DNA of 64,000 nt from CAWGOF01 sp963824225 (GTDB lineage: Bacteria > Acidobacteriota > Polarisedimenticolia > Polarisedimenticolales > Polarisedimenticolaceae), in contig CAWGOF010000003.1 of assembly GCA_963824225.1 (NCBI GenBank), positions 1,984,001 through 2,048,000 of the forward strand. Reading direction: 5' to 3'. The notes beneath the pieces are model-generated. The model worked only from the letters and a program-made list of their open reading frames with translations. It had not been told where the DNA came from and searched no databases. This document shows positions 24,613 to 34,448 of the stretch, one piece after another. How positions within the stretch are numbered: position 1 is the first letter of the stretch; each line of letters starts with the position of its first letter. Position numbers and translations under genes: made by a program.

Positions 24613-25820
24613 GCGCCCAGAAGAGCGAGCGCATCCGCGTGCTGCACGTGCTGACCAACCTGCACGTCGGCGGGACCGAGCGCCAGGCCGTGGCCCTCAC
24701 GTGCGGCCTCGATCCGCGACGGTTCGAGGTCGGGCTCGCGTGCCTCAGCCGCTCGGGAGAGCTGCACGACGAGGTCGAGCGCTGCGGCATTCCGATCGAC
24801 ACGTACCCGATGCATCGGCTGTACGGTCCGGCGTCGATGTACCAGCGCTTTCGGCTCGCGCGGTACGTACGCGAGCGGCACATCGACGTCGTGCAGAGCT
24901 ACGGGTTCTACGCCAACCTGTTCGCCACGCCGGCGGCACGCCTGGCCCGCGTTCCGGTGGTCCTGGGGTCGGTGCGCGACGTCGGCGACCTGCTGTGGAC
25001 CGCGCGCCAGCGTCGGGCCCAGCGGCTCGTTTGCGGACTGTGCGATCGGGTGATCGTCAACGCCCACGCGGTCGCGCGCCGGTGCATCGAGCTGGGCTAC
25101 GACCCGTGGCGCATCCTGGTGATCCCGAACGGGATCGATCCCCGGCGATTCGTCGCGCTCGAGACGGGCTGGCGCGAGCGCAACGGGATCCCGCCCCAGG
25201 CGACGCTCGTAACGGTCGTGGCGCGGCTCGCGACCGCGAACGGCGTCGACTTCAAGGGGATCCGTGATTTCCTCGCCGCCGCTCGGCTCGTCGCCCCAAG
25301 GTTCGAGCATGCGCGGTTCCTGCTCGTCGGCGACGGATCGAACCGCCCGGCGCTCGAGGCGCTTGCGCACGAGCTCGGGCTCGGCGAGCGGGCGATCTTC
25401 GTCGGCTTTCGGCACGACATTCCCGAGATCCTCGGGCACTCGTCGGTCCTCGTCCAGCCGTCGTTGACCGAGGCGATGTCGAACAGCATCCAGGAGGCGA
25501 TGGCCGCGAGCTTGCCCGTCGTGGCCACGGACGTGGGCGGGAACCCCGAGCTCGTCGAGGACGGCCGGACCGGGCTGCTCGTTCCGGCCGCCGATCCGGC
25601 GGCGCTGGCCCGGGCGATCGAGACGCTGCTCGGCGACCCCGAGCTGCGCCAGAGCCTCGGGCGCGCCGGACGCCGCCGCGTCGTCGAGCGCTACTCCCTC
25701 GACCGGTTGATCGATTCGATCGAGACGCTGTACGCGTCCCTGCTGGCCGAGCGCCGGACCAGGCGCCGCGCCGGATGGACCTCCAACGCAACGATCGGCC
25801 GCCCGGTCGGTCTCGGGTGA
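24609..25820 (+). CDS. Glycosyltransferase family 4 (GT-B)
   Basis: A 403-residue GT-B enzyme. The N-terminal acceptor half begins VLHVLTNLHVGGTERQAVAL. The donor half has RFLLVGDGSNRPALEALA, the VQPSLTEAMSNSIQEAMAA helix with the E-x7-E type donor-binding pair, and PVVATDVGGNPELVEDG. It adds a sugar, not identifiable from sequence, to the lipid-linked repeat on the cytoplasmic face. It overlaps the Wzy gene by 4 bp (ATGA). Confidence 0.92.
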   Translation: MSAQKSERIRVLHVLTNLHVGGTERQAVALTCGLDPRRFEVGLACLSRSGELHDEVERCGIPIDTYPMHRLYGPASMYQRFRLARYVRERHIDVVQSYGFYANLFATPAARLARVPVVLGSVRDVGDLLWTARQRRAQRLVCGLCDRVIVNAHAVARRCIELGYDPWRILVIPNGIDPRRFVALETGWRERNGIPPQATLVTVVARLATANGVDFKGIRDFLAAARLVAPRFEHARFLLVGDGSNRPALEALAHELGLGERAIFVGFRHDIPEILGHSSVLVQPSLTEAMSNSIQEAMAASLPVVATDVGGNPELVEDGRTGLLVPAADPAALARAIETLLGDPELRQSLGRAGRRRVVERYSLDRLIDSIETLYASLLAERRTRRRAGWTSNATIGRPVGLG

Positions 25821-25826
25821 AGAGCG

Positions 25827-26960
25827 ATGCACCAGCTCCAGTCGAATCTCCCTTCGCCTCGTTCGTCTCGCGTCGACGTGCTGCGCGCACGCGACGCGTT
25901 CGAGCGGATCGAAGACGTGTGGAACGGGCTCGTCGACCGCTCGGGGATCAATCATCCGTATCTGACCTCCGAGTGGCTGAGCACGTGGTGGGAGTGCTTC
26001 GGCGGCGGGGAACCACCGCACGTGCTCCTGGCGTGGGACGACGACACGCCCGTCGCCGCCGCGCCGATGATGCTGCGCCGGCGCTGGATCTACGGCCTGC
26101 CGTTCCGCTCGCTCGAGCTGATGGTCAACCCCCACACGCCGCGCGCCGACCTGCTGCTCGCCGAGGACGCCGAGCACGGGCTGCGGACCCTGTGGACTCA
26201 TCTGCGCGGCGACCCGACGTGGGACGTCCTGGTGCTGGCCCAGCTCCCGTCCGATTCGCCGACGCTGCGGTTGCTCCCGCAGCTCGCATCGAACGACGGG
26301 TTCCGCACCGGGGTCTGGCACTCGAGCGAATCGCCGTACGTCGAGTTCGATCGCAGCCGCACGTGGGACGAGTTCTTGCGCGGCTTGGGCAAGAAGCGCT
26401 GCCGGGTGCTGCGCCGGCGGCGGCGGGGCCTCGAGAAGCTCGGTCCGGTCGCGGTCGAGCATCTGCGGGACTCGGCCGAGGTCGGCGGGGCGCTGACCGA
26501 CCTGTTGCGGATCGAGGCTGCGGCGTGGAAGGGCGAAGCTGGCACGGCGATCGCCAGCACGAAGGAGTGCGAGGCGTTCTACAAGAAGTTCGCCTGTGTG
26601 GCGGCCCATCGCGGCTGGATGCGCCTGGGCTTCCTGTCCGTCGACTCGCGGCGCATCGCCGTGAACTTCGTCCTGCGCTACAAGGACCATGCGTACCTGA
26701 TGAAGTCGGGATACGACCCGAGCTACGGCCGCTATGGCCCGACCCACCTGCTCATCGAAGAGGACATGCGTCAGGCGTACTCGACGGGGGCCCAGGAATA
26801 CGACCTCCTCGGGGACAACGACACGTGGAAGCGCGACTGGACGCGCACGACGCGCGATCACGCGTGGCTGTTCGTGTTCGCCAAGCGCTGGAAGTCGCGC
26901 TGGGCCCATCGGGCCAAGTTCGACCTCGCGCCGCGTCTCCGGCGGCGGAGAGTGTCATGA
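25827..26960 (+). CDS. FemAB-like GNAT acyltransferase, copy 1
   Basis: A 377-residue protein with two GNAT-type folds, of the BioF2/CelD/FemAB group (Acetyltransf_6). Recognisable parts are YLTSEWLSTWWECF at the start and, in the C-terminal fold, GWMRLGFLSVDSRRIAVNFVLRYKD, then SYGRYGPTHLLIEED and YDLLGDNDTWKRDW. It probably transfers an acyl or aminoacyl group to a sugar of the repeat unit. It has the same architecture as the gene at 27773. Confidence 0.85.
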   Translation: MHQLQSNLPSPRSSRVDVLRARDAFERIEDVWNGLVDRSGINHPYLTSEWLSTWWECFGGGEPPHVLLAWDDDTPVAAAPMMLRRRWIYGLPFRSLELMVNPHTPRADLLLAEDAEHGLRTLWTHLRGDPTWDVLVLAQLPSDSPTLRLLPQLASNDGFRTGVWHSSESPYVEFDRSRTWDEFLRGLGKKRCRVLRRRRRGLEKLGPVAVEHLRDSAEVGGALTDLLRIEAAAWKGEAGTAIASTKECEAFYKKFACVAAHRGWMRLGFLSVDSRRIAVNFVLRYKDHAYLMKSGYDPSYGRYGPTHLLIEEDMRQAYSTGAQEYDLLGDNDTWKRDWTRTTRDHAWLFVFAKRWKSRWAHRAKFDLAPRLRRRRVS

Positions 26961-27763
26961 CGCTGCGAGATAGCGAAGCCTTGTGGCGCGACGGCGGCGG
27001 TTACTACACCGAGCTGGCGGATGAGCTGCTGGCCCGTCCGATCCTCCCGAACCCGCAACGGCTACGGGACCAGCGGCTCCTGTCGCTGTTCCGCGATCAC
27101 GTCGACCTGCACCCGGGGTCGGAAGTGCTCGAGATCGGCTGTGGGCGCTCGCCGTGGCTCCCGCACCTGGCGACGACCGGCTGTCGCGTGACCGGGATCG
27201 AGCGCGAGGCCGCCGCCGCCGAGCTGGCGCGAGCCAATCTCCAGGGCGCGGGAGCGCACGGCGACATCCGCTGGGGCGATGGCTTCGCGTTCACACAGAA
27301 CCACGACCTCGTGGGACGCTTCGACCTCGTGTTCTCGATGGGCCTGATCGAGCATTTCGCCGATGCGCCGGGACGGCTCCGCGCATTGCGGCAGTACCTC
27401 AAGCCCGGCGGCCGGATCTTGACGACCGTGCCGAACCTGCACGGCGTGAACTGGTTCCTGCAGTGGCTCGGCGGTCGGGATCGGCTCGAGATGCACGTGT
27501 GCCACGACGCGACGACGCTCGAGCGGGCCCACGAGGCGGCGGCGTTCGAGACCGTGGCCAAGGGCTACGTCGGCTTCTGCGACGGGTATCTCTCGGGGCT
27601 CGGCCGGACCGCCGGTCGGCGGCGCCGCGCGCTCCACCGCCGGCTGTGTCGAGCGCTCGGTCTGTCGTGCGAGGCCTGGCTCCGCGCCGGCCGCGGGCGC
27701 GGCACGCCCGAGTCGAGGTGGCTCGCCCCTCACTTGTATTACGTCGGCCGACACGCCAACTAG
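26957..27763 (+). CDS. SAM-dependent methyltransferase
   Basis: A 268-residue class I methyltransferase. Motif I is VLEIGCGRSPWLPHLA (about residues 58-73), the acidic end of strand 2 is TGIERE, and post-I motifs are RFDLVFSMGLIEHF and KPGGRILTTVPN. The N-terminal region (WRDGGGYYTELADELL) and the late tyrosine-rich segment are less conserved. It overlaps the previous gene by 4 bp. It probably methylates a sugar of the polymer; the position methylated cannot be inferred. Confidence 0.9.
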   Translation: MTLRDSEALWRDGGGYYTELADELLARPILPNPQRLRDQRLLSLFRDHVDLHPGSEVLEIGCGRSPWLPHLATTGCRVTGIEREAAAAELARANLQGAGAHGDIRWGDGFAFTQNHDLVGRFDLVFSMGLIEHFADAPGRLRALRQYLKPGGRILTTVPNLHGVNWFLQWLGGRDRLEMHVCHDATTLERAHEAAAFETVAKGYVGFCDGYLSGLGRTAGRRRRALHRRLCRALGLSCEAWLRAGRGRGTPESRWLAPHLYYVGRHAN

Positions 27764-27772
27764 GGGCCCCCC

Positions 27773-28915
27773 ATGCACGCGATGCAACACGACACGATCA
27801 CCGAAGTTCTCAGAGACCCGCGCGGGCTCGAGCGGCTGCGCTCGGAATGGGACGACCTGCTCGCCGACGGCTCGTCCGACTCTCCGTTCTTGACCTGGGA
27901 GTGGCTCGACCCGTGGTGGCGGCACCTCGGCGAGAGGCGCCGTCTGGCGATGGTCCTCGTCCGGGCCCAGGGTCGTCTGATCGGAGCCGCGCCGTGGTGT
28001 CTCGCGCCGCCGAGCCCGCGCCTCCTGCTCCCATTCTCGCGCATCGAGTTCCTCGGCGGCGGAAGCGTCGGATCGGACTACTTGGACATCGTGCTGCGCC
28101 GGGGGTTCGAGCGCACCGCGCTCGAAGCGCTCGAGCGACACCTGGTCGGTCGTCCGCGGGTCCTGCACCTCGCGGGTCTGCCACAAGGCGGCACCGCGGT
28201 CCAGGAGCTGGCCACACGACTCGAGCGCCGCGGCTGGAGCGCCGAACGGCGCGACCAGGGCCCGTGCCCGTTCATCTCGCTCGAGGGGTTGACGTGGGAC
28301 GCGTACCTCGAGCAGTGCACCGCGTCCCAGCGCTACGCGTTCCGCCGCAAGCAGCGGCGCATCCAGGGCAACTTCCGCGTCGAGTTCGAGCAGATCCGGA
28401 CCGAGCCCGAGCGCGCGGAAGCGCTGGCCGTGCTGATCGAACTGCACAACCGGCGCTGGAAAGGGCGCGGCGGCTCGGACGCCCTGCACCGCTCGGACCT
28501 GCAAGCGTTCCACGACGAGGCGTCCCGGCATGCGCTGGCCCGCGGGTGGCTCCGGCTGTTCGTCCTGCGCCTGAACGGCCGCAACGTGGCCGCGCTGTAC
28601 GGGCTGCTGTACCGGAACGTGTTCCACTTCTACCAGTCGGGGTTCGATCCGGCGTTCGGCAAGTGGAGCGTCGGTCTGGTCACGCTCGGCTGGACGATCC
28701 GCCGGGCGATCGAGGAGGGAGCGACCGAGTTCGACTTCCTCCACGGCGACGAGGCGTACAAGGGTCACTGGACCCGCAGCTGGCGCGGCCTCGAGCGACT
28801 CGAGCTGTATCCGCCGCGCCTGTTCGGCGTCGCGTGCCGCAAGATCACCGAGACGAGCCGCGCTGCCCGGGCGCTCGTGCGCCGGCTCGCGACCGCCGGG
28901 AGCCCGTCGTGCTGA
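27773..28915 (+). CDS. FemAB-like GNAT acyltransferase, copy 2
   Basis: A 380-residue protein built like the gene at 25827: FLTWEWLDPWWRHLG near the start, then SQRYAFRRKQRRIQGNF, and in the second GNAT fold LFVLRLNGRNVAALYGLLY, the YQSGFDPAFGKWSVG block and FDFLHGDEAYKGHW. Because copies 1 and 2 are divergent, they may modify different sugars or use different acyl donors. This copy lies between the methyltransferase and deacetylase genes. Confidence 0.85.
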   Translation: MHAMQHDTITEVLRDPRGLERLRSEWDDLLADGSSDSPFLTWEWLDPWWRHLGERRRLAMVLVRAQGRLIGAAPWCLAPPSPRLLLPFSRIEFLGGGSVGSDYLDIVLRRGFERTALEALERHLVGRPRVLHLAGLPQGGTAVQELATRLERRGWSAERRDQGPCPFISLEGLTWDAYLEQCTASQRYAFRRKQRRIQGNFRVEFEQIRTEPERAEALAVLIELHNRRWKGRGGSDALHRSDLQAFHDEASRHALARGWLRLFVLRLNGRNVAALYGLLYRNVFHFYQSGFDPAFGKWSVGLVTLGWTIRRAIEEGATEFDFLHGDEAYKGHWTRSWRGLERLELYPPRLFGVACRKITETSRAARALVRRLATAGSPSC

Positions 28916-29985
28916 CACGGCTGGCCAAGAGCGCGATCGCGTGCACGCTCCACGGCGCGGGCGTCACCGCCCTACGGCGCTGTCGGCGGCCGTACCCGCT
29001 GATCCTGGCGTACCACCAGGTCGTCGACGACTTCCAGGCCAGCGCGCGCTCGACCTTCCCGTCGATGCTGATCTCGGTGGCGATGCTCGCCCGCCATCTG
29101 GAGTGGCTCGGCCGTCGCTACCGGTTCGTGTCGCTCGACGAGGCCGCGGAGCTGGCGCGCCGGGAGGAGGCCGGCCGCGGAACGAAGGTCGTCGCGATCA
29201 CGTTCGACGACGGCTACCGGCAGGTGTACGAGCACGCCGTGCCGCTCCTGCTGCGCCTGGGCGTGCCGGCGACCGTGTTCGTGGTCTCCGAGCAGATCTC
29301 GGACGGCGGGATGTTCGTCCACGATCGGCTGGTCGACCTGCTGCGTCGCGGCGCTCGGTCCTGGCGTCGCCCGGTCGACGAGCTGCGCTGGCAGCTCGAG
29401 CGCGCGGGTGTCGCACCGTCCGAGGCCCTGGGCCTCGCCGCGCTCGCCGACAGCTCGACGGACACGGCGGCGAAGCTGCTCGAGTCGCTCCCCGGTCCGT
29501 GCCTGCGGTGGCTCGTGCGCCAGCTCGAGGACCAGCTCGGTCCGGGCGACGCGGGCGAGCACGACCCGTTGACGTGGGACATGCTCCGGTCGATGCAGCG
29601 CGCGGGGATCACGATCGGATCCCACACCCGTACCCACGTATGGATGACGAACGAGGCGCGGCCGACGCTGCTGCGCGAGACGATCGAGTCGCGACGCGAG
29701 CTCGAGCGGCGGCTCGGCCTGCCGGTCGAGCACTTCGCGTATCCCGGCGGGTCGTTCGATCCGCTGGCCGTGGACGCCGTCGCCGCCGCGGGCTACCGGT
29801 TCGCGTACACCGTGTGCCGGCACCGCAACGCGCAGCAGCCGCAGCTGACGATCCCGCGCAGCGTGTTCTGGGAGCGCACGTGCCTGAACGCGTTCGAGCG
29901 GTTCTCCGGCGCGATGATGGGCTGTCAGACCACCGGCGTGTTCGCGCGCTGTCCGAGCCCGCATCGGCGCGAGGCCGCGGCATGA
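28909..29985 (+). CDS. Polysaccharide deacetylase (NodB domain)
   Basis: A 358-residue protein with a carbohydrate esterase 4 domain. Visible motifs are AYHQVVDDF, the catalytic/metal ITFDDGYRQ (motif 1), GSHTRTH (motif 2) and HFAYPGGSFDPLAV (motif 3). A roughly 90-residue insertion rich in Leu and Arg sits between motifs 1 and 2, as in some XrtA-associated deacetylases. It removes N-acetyl groups from amino sugars in the polymer or its lipid-linked precursor. The GTG start overlaps the previous gene by 7 bp. Confidence 0.9.
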   Translation: MLTRLAKSAIACTLHGAGVTALRRCRRPYPLILAYHQVVDDFQASARSTFPSMLISVAMLARHLEWLGRRYRFVSLDEAAELARREEAGRGTKVVAITFDDGYRQVYEHAVPLLLRLGVPATVFVVSEQISDGGMFVHDRLVDLLRRGARSWRRPVDELRWQLERAGVAPSEALGLAALADSSTDTAAKLLESLPGPCLRWLVRQLEDQLGPGDAGEHDPLTWDMLRSMQRAGITIGSHTRTHVWMTNEARPTLLRETIESRRELERRLGLPVEHFAYPGGSFDPLAVDAVAAAGYRFAYTVCRHRNAQQPQLTIPRSVFWERTCLNAFERFSGAMMGCQTTGVFARCPSPHRREAAA

Positions 29986-31466
29986 GCGGGACGGCGACCT
30001 CGACGCTCAAGCCGTCGATGCAGCTGATCGTCGGACGCGCTGCCGCGTACGCGCTGACGTTCTGCGTCCCGCTGGTCCTGGTCCGGCTGTTCGACCCGGC
30101 GCAGTTCGGGCAGTACAAGGGTCTGTTCCTCGTGTTCTCGACGATCTACGCCATCGCCCAGATCGGGATGGCCGAGAGCCTGTTCTACTTCGTGCCGCAA
30201 TACCCGCAGCAGGCGGGCCGCCTGGTGACCAACTCGCTGCTCGCGCTCGGCGGAGCGGGCGTCGTGTCGGCGCTCGTGCTGAGCGCGTGCCATGCGCCGG
30301 TGAGCCGCTGGCTCGACGACCCGGGGCTCGAGCCGGTCGTGCCGGCGTTGGGCCTGTTCCTCGCGCTCGCGCTCGTGTCGGCGCCGCTCGAGATCGTGCT
30401 GATCGCGCGGGGTCGAACGTTGCTCGCCGCCGTGGTGTACGGCGCGTCCGAGCTGCTGAAGGCCGCGTGCCTGCTCGTGCCATCGTTCCTGTTTCGCGAC
30501 GTCCGGTGGCTCGTCGCCGGCGCGACCGTATTCGCCGGCGCGCGGCTCGTCACGTGCCTGGCGCTCCTGCGGCGCGAGCTCGGCGGCCTGCCGCGGCCCA
30601 GCGCCGCGCTGTTCCGCATGCAGCTGGCGTACGTCGCGCCGTTTGCGCTGTACGTCCTGGCCGACGTGATCAAGGTCAACTGGCACCAGTACGCCGTGGC
30701 CGCGCACGTCGACGCCGCGACGTTCGCGATCTACACGGTCGGCTGCGTGCAGATCCCGGTCGTGGACTTCGTCGCCGGGCCCGTGGGCAACGTGATGATG
30801 GTCGGGATGCGCACGTGCCTGCGCGACGGCGATACCGACGGCGCGGTCGCGCTGTGGCACTCGGCGAACACACGGATCGCCCTTGTCGTCGTGCCGCTGG
30901 TCGTGTTCCTGATGCTGACCGCGCGCGAGTGGATCGTGCTGCTGTTCACTGACCAGTACGCGGCGAGCGTCCCGGTGTTCCTGGTGTGGGTGCCGCTGCT
31001 GCTGTTCGCGATCCTGCAGACCGACGGCGTGCTGCGCGTGTTCGCCGAGACGCGAACTCTGCTGGCGCTGCTGCTCGTGCAGATCGCGTTCATCGCACTC
31101 GCGACCGGTCCGAGCCTGGCCGCGTACTCGCTCGTCGGCGCGGCGAGCGTCACCGTCGTGGCGATCGGCGCGGGACGGCTGGCGGCGCTGCTGCGCATCT
31201 GGTCGCTGCTGCGGATCCCCGGACGGCGCCTGTTGCCCTGGACCCGCCTGGCCGCCGTGGCGCTGGCGGCCGGCGCGGCAGGGCTGGCCCTGCGGGCGCT
31301 CGCGCCGGGACTGCCGGCCGCGCCGGTCCTGCGCCTGGGGTGCAGCACAGCCGCGTTCTTCCTGATCTACGCCGTGGTGCTGGTCGTGGTGCGGCGCGCC
31401 TCCCAACCCGCTCCGGCCGGGATCCTCCCGGGCATCCCGAGCTTCGCCCCGGGCGATCGCCGCTGA
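29982..31466 (+). CDS. Wzx-type polysaccharide flippase
   Basis: A 494-residue membrane protein with about 13-14 hydrophobic helices. It belongs to the polysaccharide biosynthesis/MATE-like flippase group (start: GRAAAYALTFCVPLVLVRLF, then DPAQFGQYKGLFLVFSTIYA). It would flip the undecaprenyl-linked repeat unit across the inner membrane to the Wzy polymerase. It overlaps the deacetylase gene by 4 bp. Basic loops on the cytoplasmic side follow the positive-inside rule. Confidence 0.9.
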   Translation: MSGTATSTLKPSMQLIVGRAAAYALTFCVPLVLVRLFDPAQFGQYKGLFLVFSTIYAIAQIGMAESLFYFVPQYPQQAGRLVTNSLLALGGAGVVSALVLSACHAPVSRWLDDPGLEPVVPALGLFLALALVSAPLEIVLIARGRTLLAAVVYGASELLKAACLLVPSFLFRDVRWLVAGATVFAGARLVTCLALLRRELGGLPRPSAALFRMQLAYVAPFALYVLADVIKVNWHQYAVAAHVDAATFAIYTVGCVQIPVVDFVAGPVGNVMMVGMRTCLRDGDTDGAVALWHSANTRIALVVVPLVVFLMLTAREWIVLLFTDQYAASVPVFLVWVPLLLFAILQTDGVLRVFAETRTLLALLLVQIAFIALATGPSLAAYSLVGAASVTVVAIGAGRLAALLRIWSLLRIPGRRLLPWTRLAAVALAAGAAGLALRALAPGLPAAPVLRLGCSTAAFFLIYAVVLVVVRRASQPAPAGILPGIPSFAPGDRR

Positions 31467-31482
31467 GCGCATCGAGGACGAC

Positions 31483-33387
31483 ATGTGTGGAATCGCCGGA
31501 ATCGTTGCTCTCGACGGCCGCAGGCCCCAGCTCGACGAGCTCGACTCGATGGCCCACGCGCTGGTCCATCGCGGCCCGGACTCCGGTGGGACGCTGCTCG
31601 GTCCGCGCGTGGGCCTGACGATGCGCCGGCTCAGCATCATCGACCTGACCGCCGGCACGCAGCCGATCTCCAACGAGGATCGGTCGGTGTGGACCGTGTT
31701 CAACGGCGAGATCTACAACCACGCCGAGCTGCGGCACGATCTCGAGCGGCGGGGCCACACGTTCCGGACGCGGTCCGACACCGAGGTGCTCGTGCACCTG
31801 TACGAGGAGCTCGGGCAGCGCTGCGTCGAGCCCCTGCGGGGAATGTTCGCGTTCGCGATCTGGGACGAGCGCGCGCAGACGCTGCTCCTGGCGCGCGACC
31901 GGCTGGGGATCAAGCCGCTGTTCTACACGGTGCACGACGGCCGGCTGGCGTTCGCCTCGGAGCTCAAGGCGCTGCTGTGCGTCCCGGGGATCCCGCGGGA
32001 GATCGACCGACCGGCGCTCGACAACTACTTCGCCCAGATGTCCACGCCGTCGTCGCAGAGCATCCTCGCCGGGATCCGCAAGCTCGAGCCGGGGCACGTG
32101 TTGCTCGCGACCCCGGCACGCTCGCCGCGCACGCACCGGTACTGGCGGTTCGAGCCGGCGCCCGACCCGTCCCGCAGCGAGAGCTACTTCGTCGAGCGGC
32201 TGCGCGAGCTGCTCGAGGAGTCGGTGCGGCTGCACATGCTGAGCGACGTCCCGGTCGGCGCGTTCCTCTCGGGCGGCCTCGATTCGAGCGGCGTCGTGGC
32301 CACGATGGCCCGGGTCGCCCCGCGCTCGCTGCAGACGTTCTCGATCGGGTTCCGCGAGTCGGCGTGGGACGAGTCGCGGCACGCGCGCCAGTTCGCGGCG
32401 CGTGTCGGGGCCGAGCACCACGAGCTCGTGCTCGAGCCGGACGTGCTCGGGATCCTCGACGACGTCGCCTGGCACCTCGACGAGCCGTTCGGCGACGTGT
32501 CGGCGCTGCCGACGTACGTCCTGTCGCGCCTGGCGTCCGAGCACGTGAAGGTCGTGCTGTCGGGCGACGGCGGCGACGAGCTGTTCGGAGGCTACGAGCG
32601 CTACCTCGTCGAGCGACGCGAGCGGAAGTACGAGGTCGTCCCGCGCGCGATCCGCCGCGCGATCGGCGCGGTGGCGACACGTCTGCCGCAGGGGACGCGC
32701 GGCCGCGGGTTCCTGCGCCACCTGGCCCTCGACTACCCGCAGCGGTACCTCGACGCCACGACGCTGTTCCGCCCCGAGGAGCGGGAGCGCCTGCTGGGCC
32801 GCCCGGCGGGCGGCGCCCCGCCCGAGCGCCTCGAGTTCCTGCGGCGCTCCCGACAGCACTGGCTGACCTCGCTGCAGGCGCTCGACCTGAACTTCTACCT
32901 GCCGCTCGACATCCTGACCAAGGTCGACCGCATGAGCATGGCCCATTCGCTCGAGGCCCGGGTGCCCCTGCTCGACCATCGGCTCGTGGAGTTCGCCGCG
33001 TCCGTGCCGCCGCAGCTCAACATGCGCGGCGGGACGACCAAGTACCTGTTCCGGCGGGCCCTCGAGGACCGCGTGCCGGCGGCGGTGCTGCGGCGGCCCA
33101 AGCACGGCTTCGCCGTGCCGCTCGCGCGCTGGCTGCGCGGCGGGCTCGCGAGCTGCATGGACGAGATCCTGCTGTCCGACACGACGCGACGCCGCGGGAT
33201 CCTCGAGCCGTCGTTCGTCGCCGAGGTCATCGCCCGCCACCGGCGGGGCCAGGAGCTCGACCTGCACCTGTGGTCGATGATCTCGTTCGAGCTGTGGTGC
33301 CGCGTGTTCCTCGATCGCTCGGCCAAGACGAGCCCGCGGCGGGATGACCACGACCGGCTGGTGCGGCTGCCCGCGCTCTCCGCCTGA
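31483..33387 (+). CDS. Asparagine synthase-type amidotransferase, copy 1
   Basis: A 634-residue class II glutamine amidotransferase with an AsnB-like synthetase domain. Cys2 follows the initial Met in MCGIAGIVA. Glutaminase motifs FNGEIYNHAEL and RSDTEVLVHLYEE follow, and the synthetase ATP pyrophosphatase motif FLSGGLDSSGVVA at about 260. Other parts visible are LSGDGGDELFGGYERY and LTKVDRMSMAHSLEARVPLLD. In polysaccharide operons these enzymes are thought to amidate uronic acids or other carboxylates of the polymer rather than make asparagine. A second copy lies at 36620. Confidence 0.93.
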   Translation: MCGIAGIVALDGRRPQLDELDSMAHALVHRGPDSGGTLLGPRVGLTMRRLSIIDLTAGTQPISNEDRSVWTVFNGEIYNHAELRHDLERRGHTFRTRSDTEVLVHLYEELGQRCVEPLRGMFAFAIWDERAQTLLLARDRLGIKPLFYTVHDGRLAFASELKALLCVPGIPREIDRPALDNYFAQMSTPSSQSILAGIRKLEPGHVLLATPARSPRTHRYWRFEPAPDPSRSESYFVERLRELLEESVRLHMLSDVPVGAFLSGGLDSSGVVATMARVAPRSLQTFSIGFRESAWDESRHARQFAARVGAEHHELVLEPDVLGILDDVAWHLDEPFGDVSALPTYVLSRLASEHVKVVLSGDGGDELFGGYERYLVERRERKYEVVPRAIRRAIGAVATRLPQGTRGRGFLRHLALDYPQRYLDATTLFRPEERERLLGRPAGGAPPERLEFLRRSRQHWLTSLQALDLNFYLPLDILTKVDRMSMAHSLEARVPLLDHRLVEFAASVPPQLNMRGGTTKYLFRRALEDRVPAAVLRRPKHGFAVPLARWLRGGLASCMDEILLSDTTRRRGILEPSFVAEVIARHRRGQELDLHLWSMISFELWCRVFLDRSAKTSPRRDDHDRLVRLPALSA

Positions 33388-33395
33388 GAACCACC

Positions 33396-34448
33396 ATGCG
33401 TGTCGTCATCGTTGCCCCTTCGCCCACATCGATCGGCGGCCAGAGCGCCCAGGCGCGCCTGTTGCGCGACCATCTCGAGCGCGACGGCCACGCGGTGCTC
33501 GCCGTGCCGATCGATCCGGCGTTCCCCCGGCCGCTGGCGTGGGTCCGACGGCTTCCCGGCGTGCGCACGATCCTCAATCAGCTGCTGTACGTGCCGTCGC
33601 TCGCGCGCCTGCGCGCGGCCGACGTCGTGCTCGTGTTCGCCGCGTCGTACTGGTCGTTCCTCCTGGCTCCCGTCCCGGCGGTCCTCGCGGCGCGGTTGTT
33701 TCGCCGGCGCGTCGCCCTCGCGTATCACAGCGGGGAGGCGGACGACCATCTGCGCCGGTGGGGCCGTCTCGTGCACCCGTGGCTGCGCATGGTCGACGAG
33801 CTGATCGTGCCGTCCGAGTATCTGGCCCGCGTGTTCGGCGGCCACGGGTATCGGCCGCGCGTGATCCACAACGTGCTGGACTCGTCGCCGTACGTGTACC
33901 GCGAGCGCGTTCCGCTGCAGCCGCGGCTGCTGTCGGTGCGCCACTTCGAGCCGCACTATCGCGTCGAGGTCGTGATCCGCGCGTTCGCGATCGTGCGGTC
34001 CCGCATGCCCGATGCGACGCTGACGCTCGCGGGCGCCGGTAGCGAGGAGCCGCGCCTGCGCCGCCTGGCGCGGGAGATCGGCGCTCCCGGGATCCGGTTC
34101 GTCGGCCGCGTGGCGCCGGATGAGATGCCCGGGCTGTACGACGAGGCGGATTTCCTGGTCAACGCGTCGACCGTGGACAACCAGCCGGTGTCGGTGCTCG
34201 AAGCGTTCGCCGCCGGTCTGGCCGTCGTGTCGACGGCGAGCGGCGACATCCCGGCGATGCTGGGTCACGGAGAGCTCGGTCGGCTCGTGGCCCACGACGA
34301 TCCCGCGGCCATGGCGCTCGCGATCGTCGAGCTACTGCGCGCGCCCGAGCGCACGCGCGCGATGACCCGCCGCGCGCACGGCGAGCTCGAGAAGTACCGC
34401 TGGCCGCAGGTGCAGCACGGGTGGAACACAGCGATGAGGGCCGCATGA
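33396..34448 (+). CDS. Glycosyltransferase family 4 (GT-B)
   Basis: A 350-residue GT-B enzyme. The N-terminal half begins RVVIVAPSPTSIGGQSAQAR, and the donor half has LLSVRHFEPHYRVEVVIRAF, ATLTLAGAGSEEPRLRRLA and NASTVDNQPVSVLEAFAAGL. The residues around DNQPVSVLEAFA correspond to the donor-phosphate-binding helix. It follows the first amidotransferase by 8 bp and overlaps the heparinase-like gene by 4 bp. Sugar specificity is not predictable. Confidence 0.91.
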   Translation: MRVVIVAPSPTSIGGQSAQARLLRDHLERDGHAVLAVPIDPAFPRPLAWVRRLPGVRTILNQLLYVPSLARLRAADVVLVFAASYWSFLLAPVPAVLAARLFRRRVALAYHSGEADDHLRRWGRLVHPWLRMVDELIVPSEYLARVFGGHGYRPRVIHNVLDSSPYVYRERVPLQPRLLSVRHFEPHYRVEVVIRAFAIVRSRMPDATLTLAGAGSEEPRLRRLAREIGAPGIRFVGRVAPDEMPGLYDEADFLVNASTVDNQPVSVLEAFAAGLAVVSTASGDIPAMLGHGELGRLVAHDDPAAMALAIVELLRAPERTRAMTRRAHGELEKYRWPQVQHGWNTAMRAA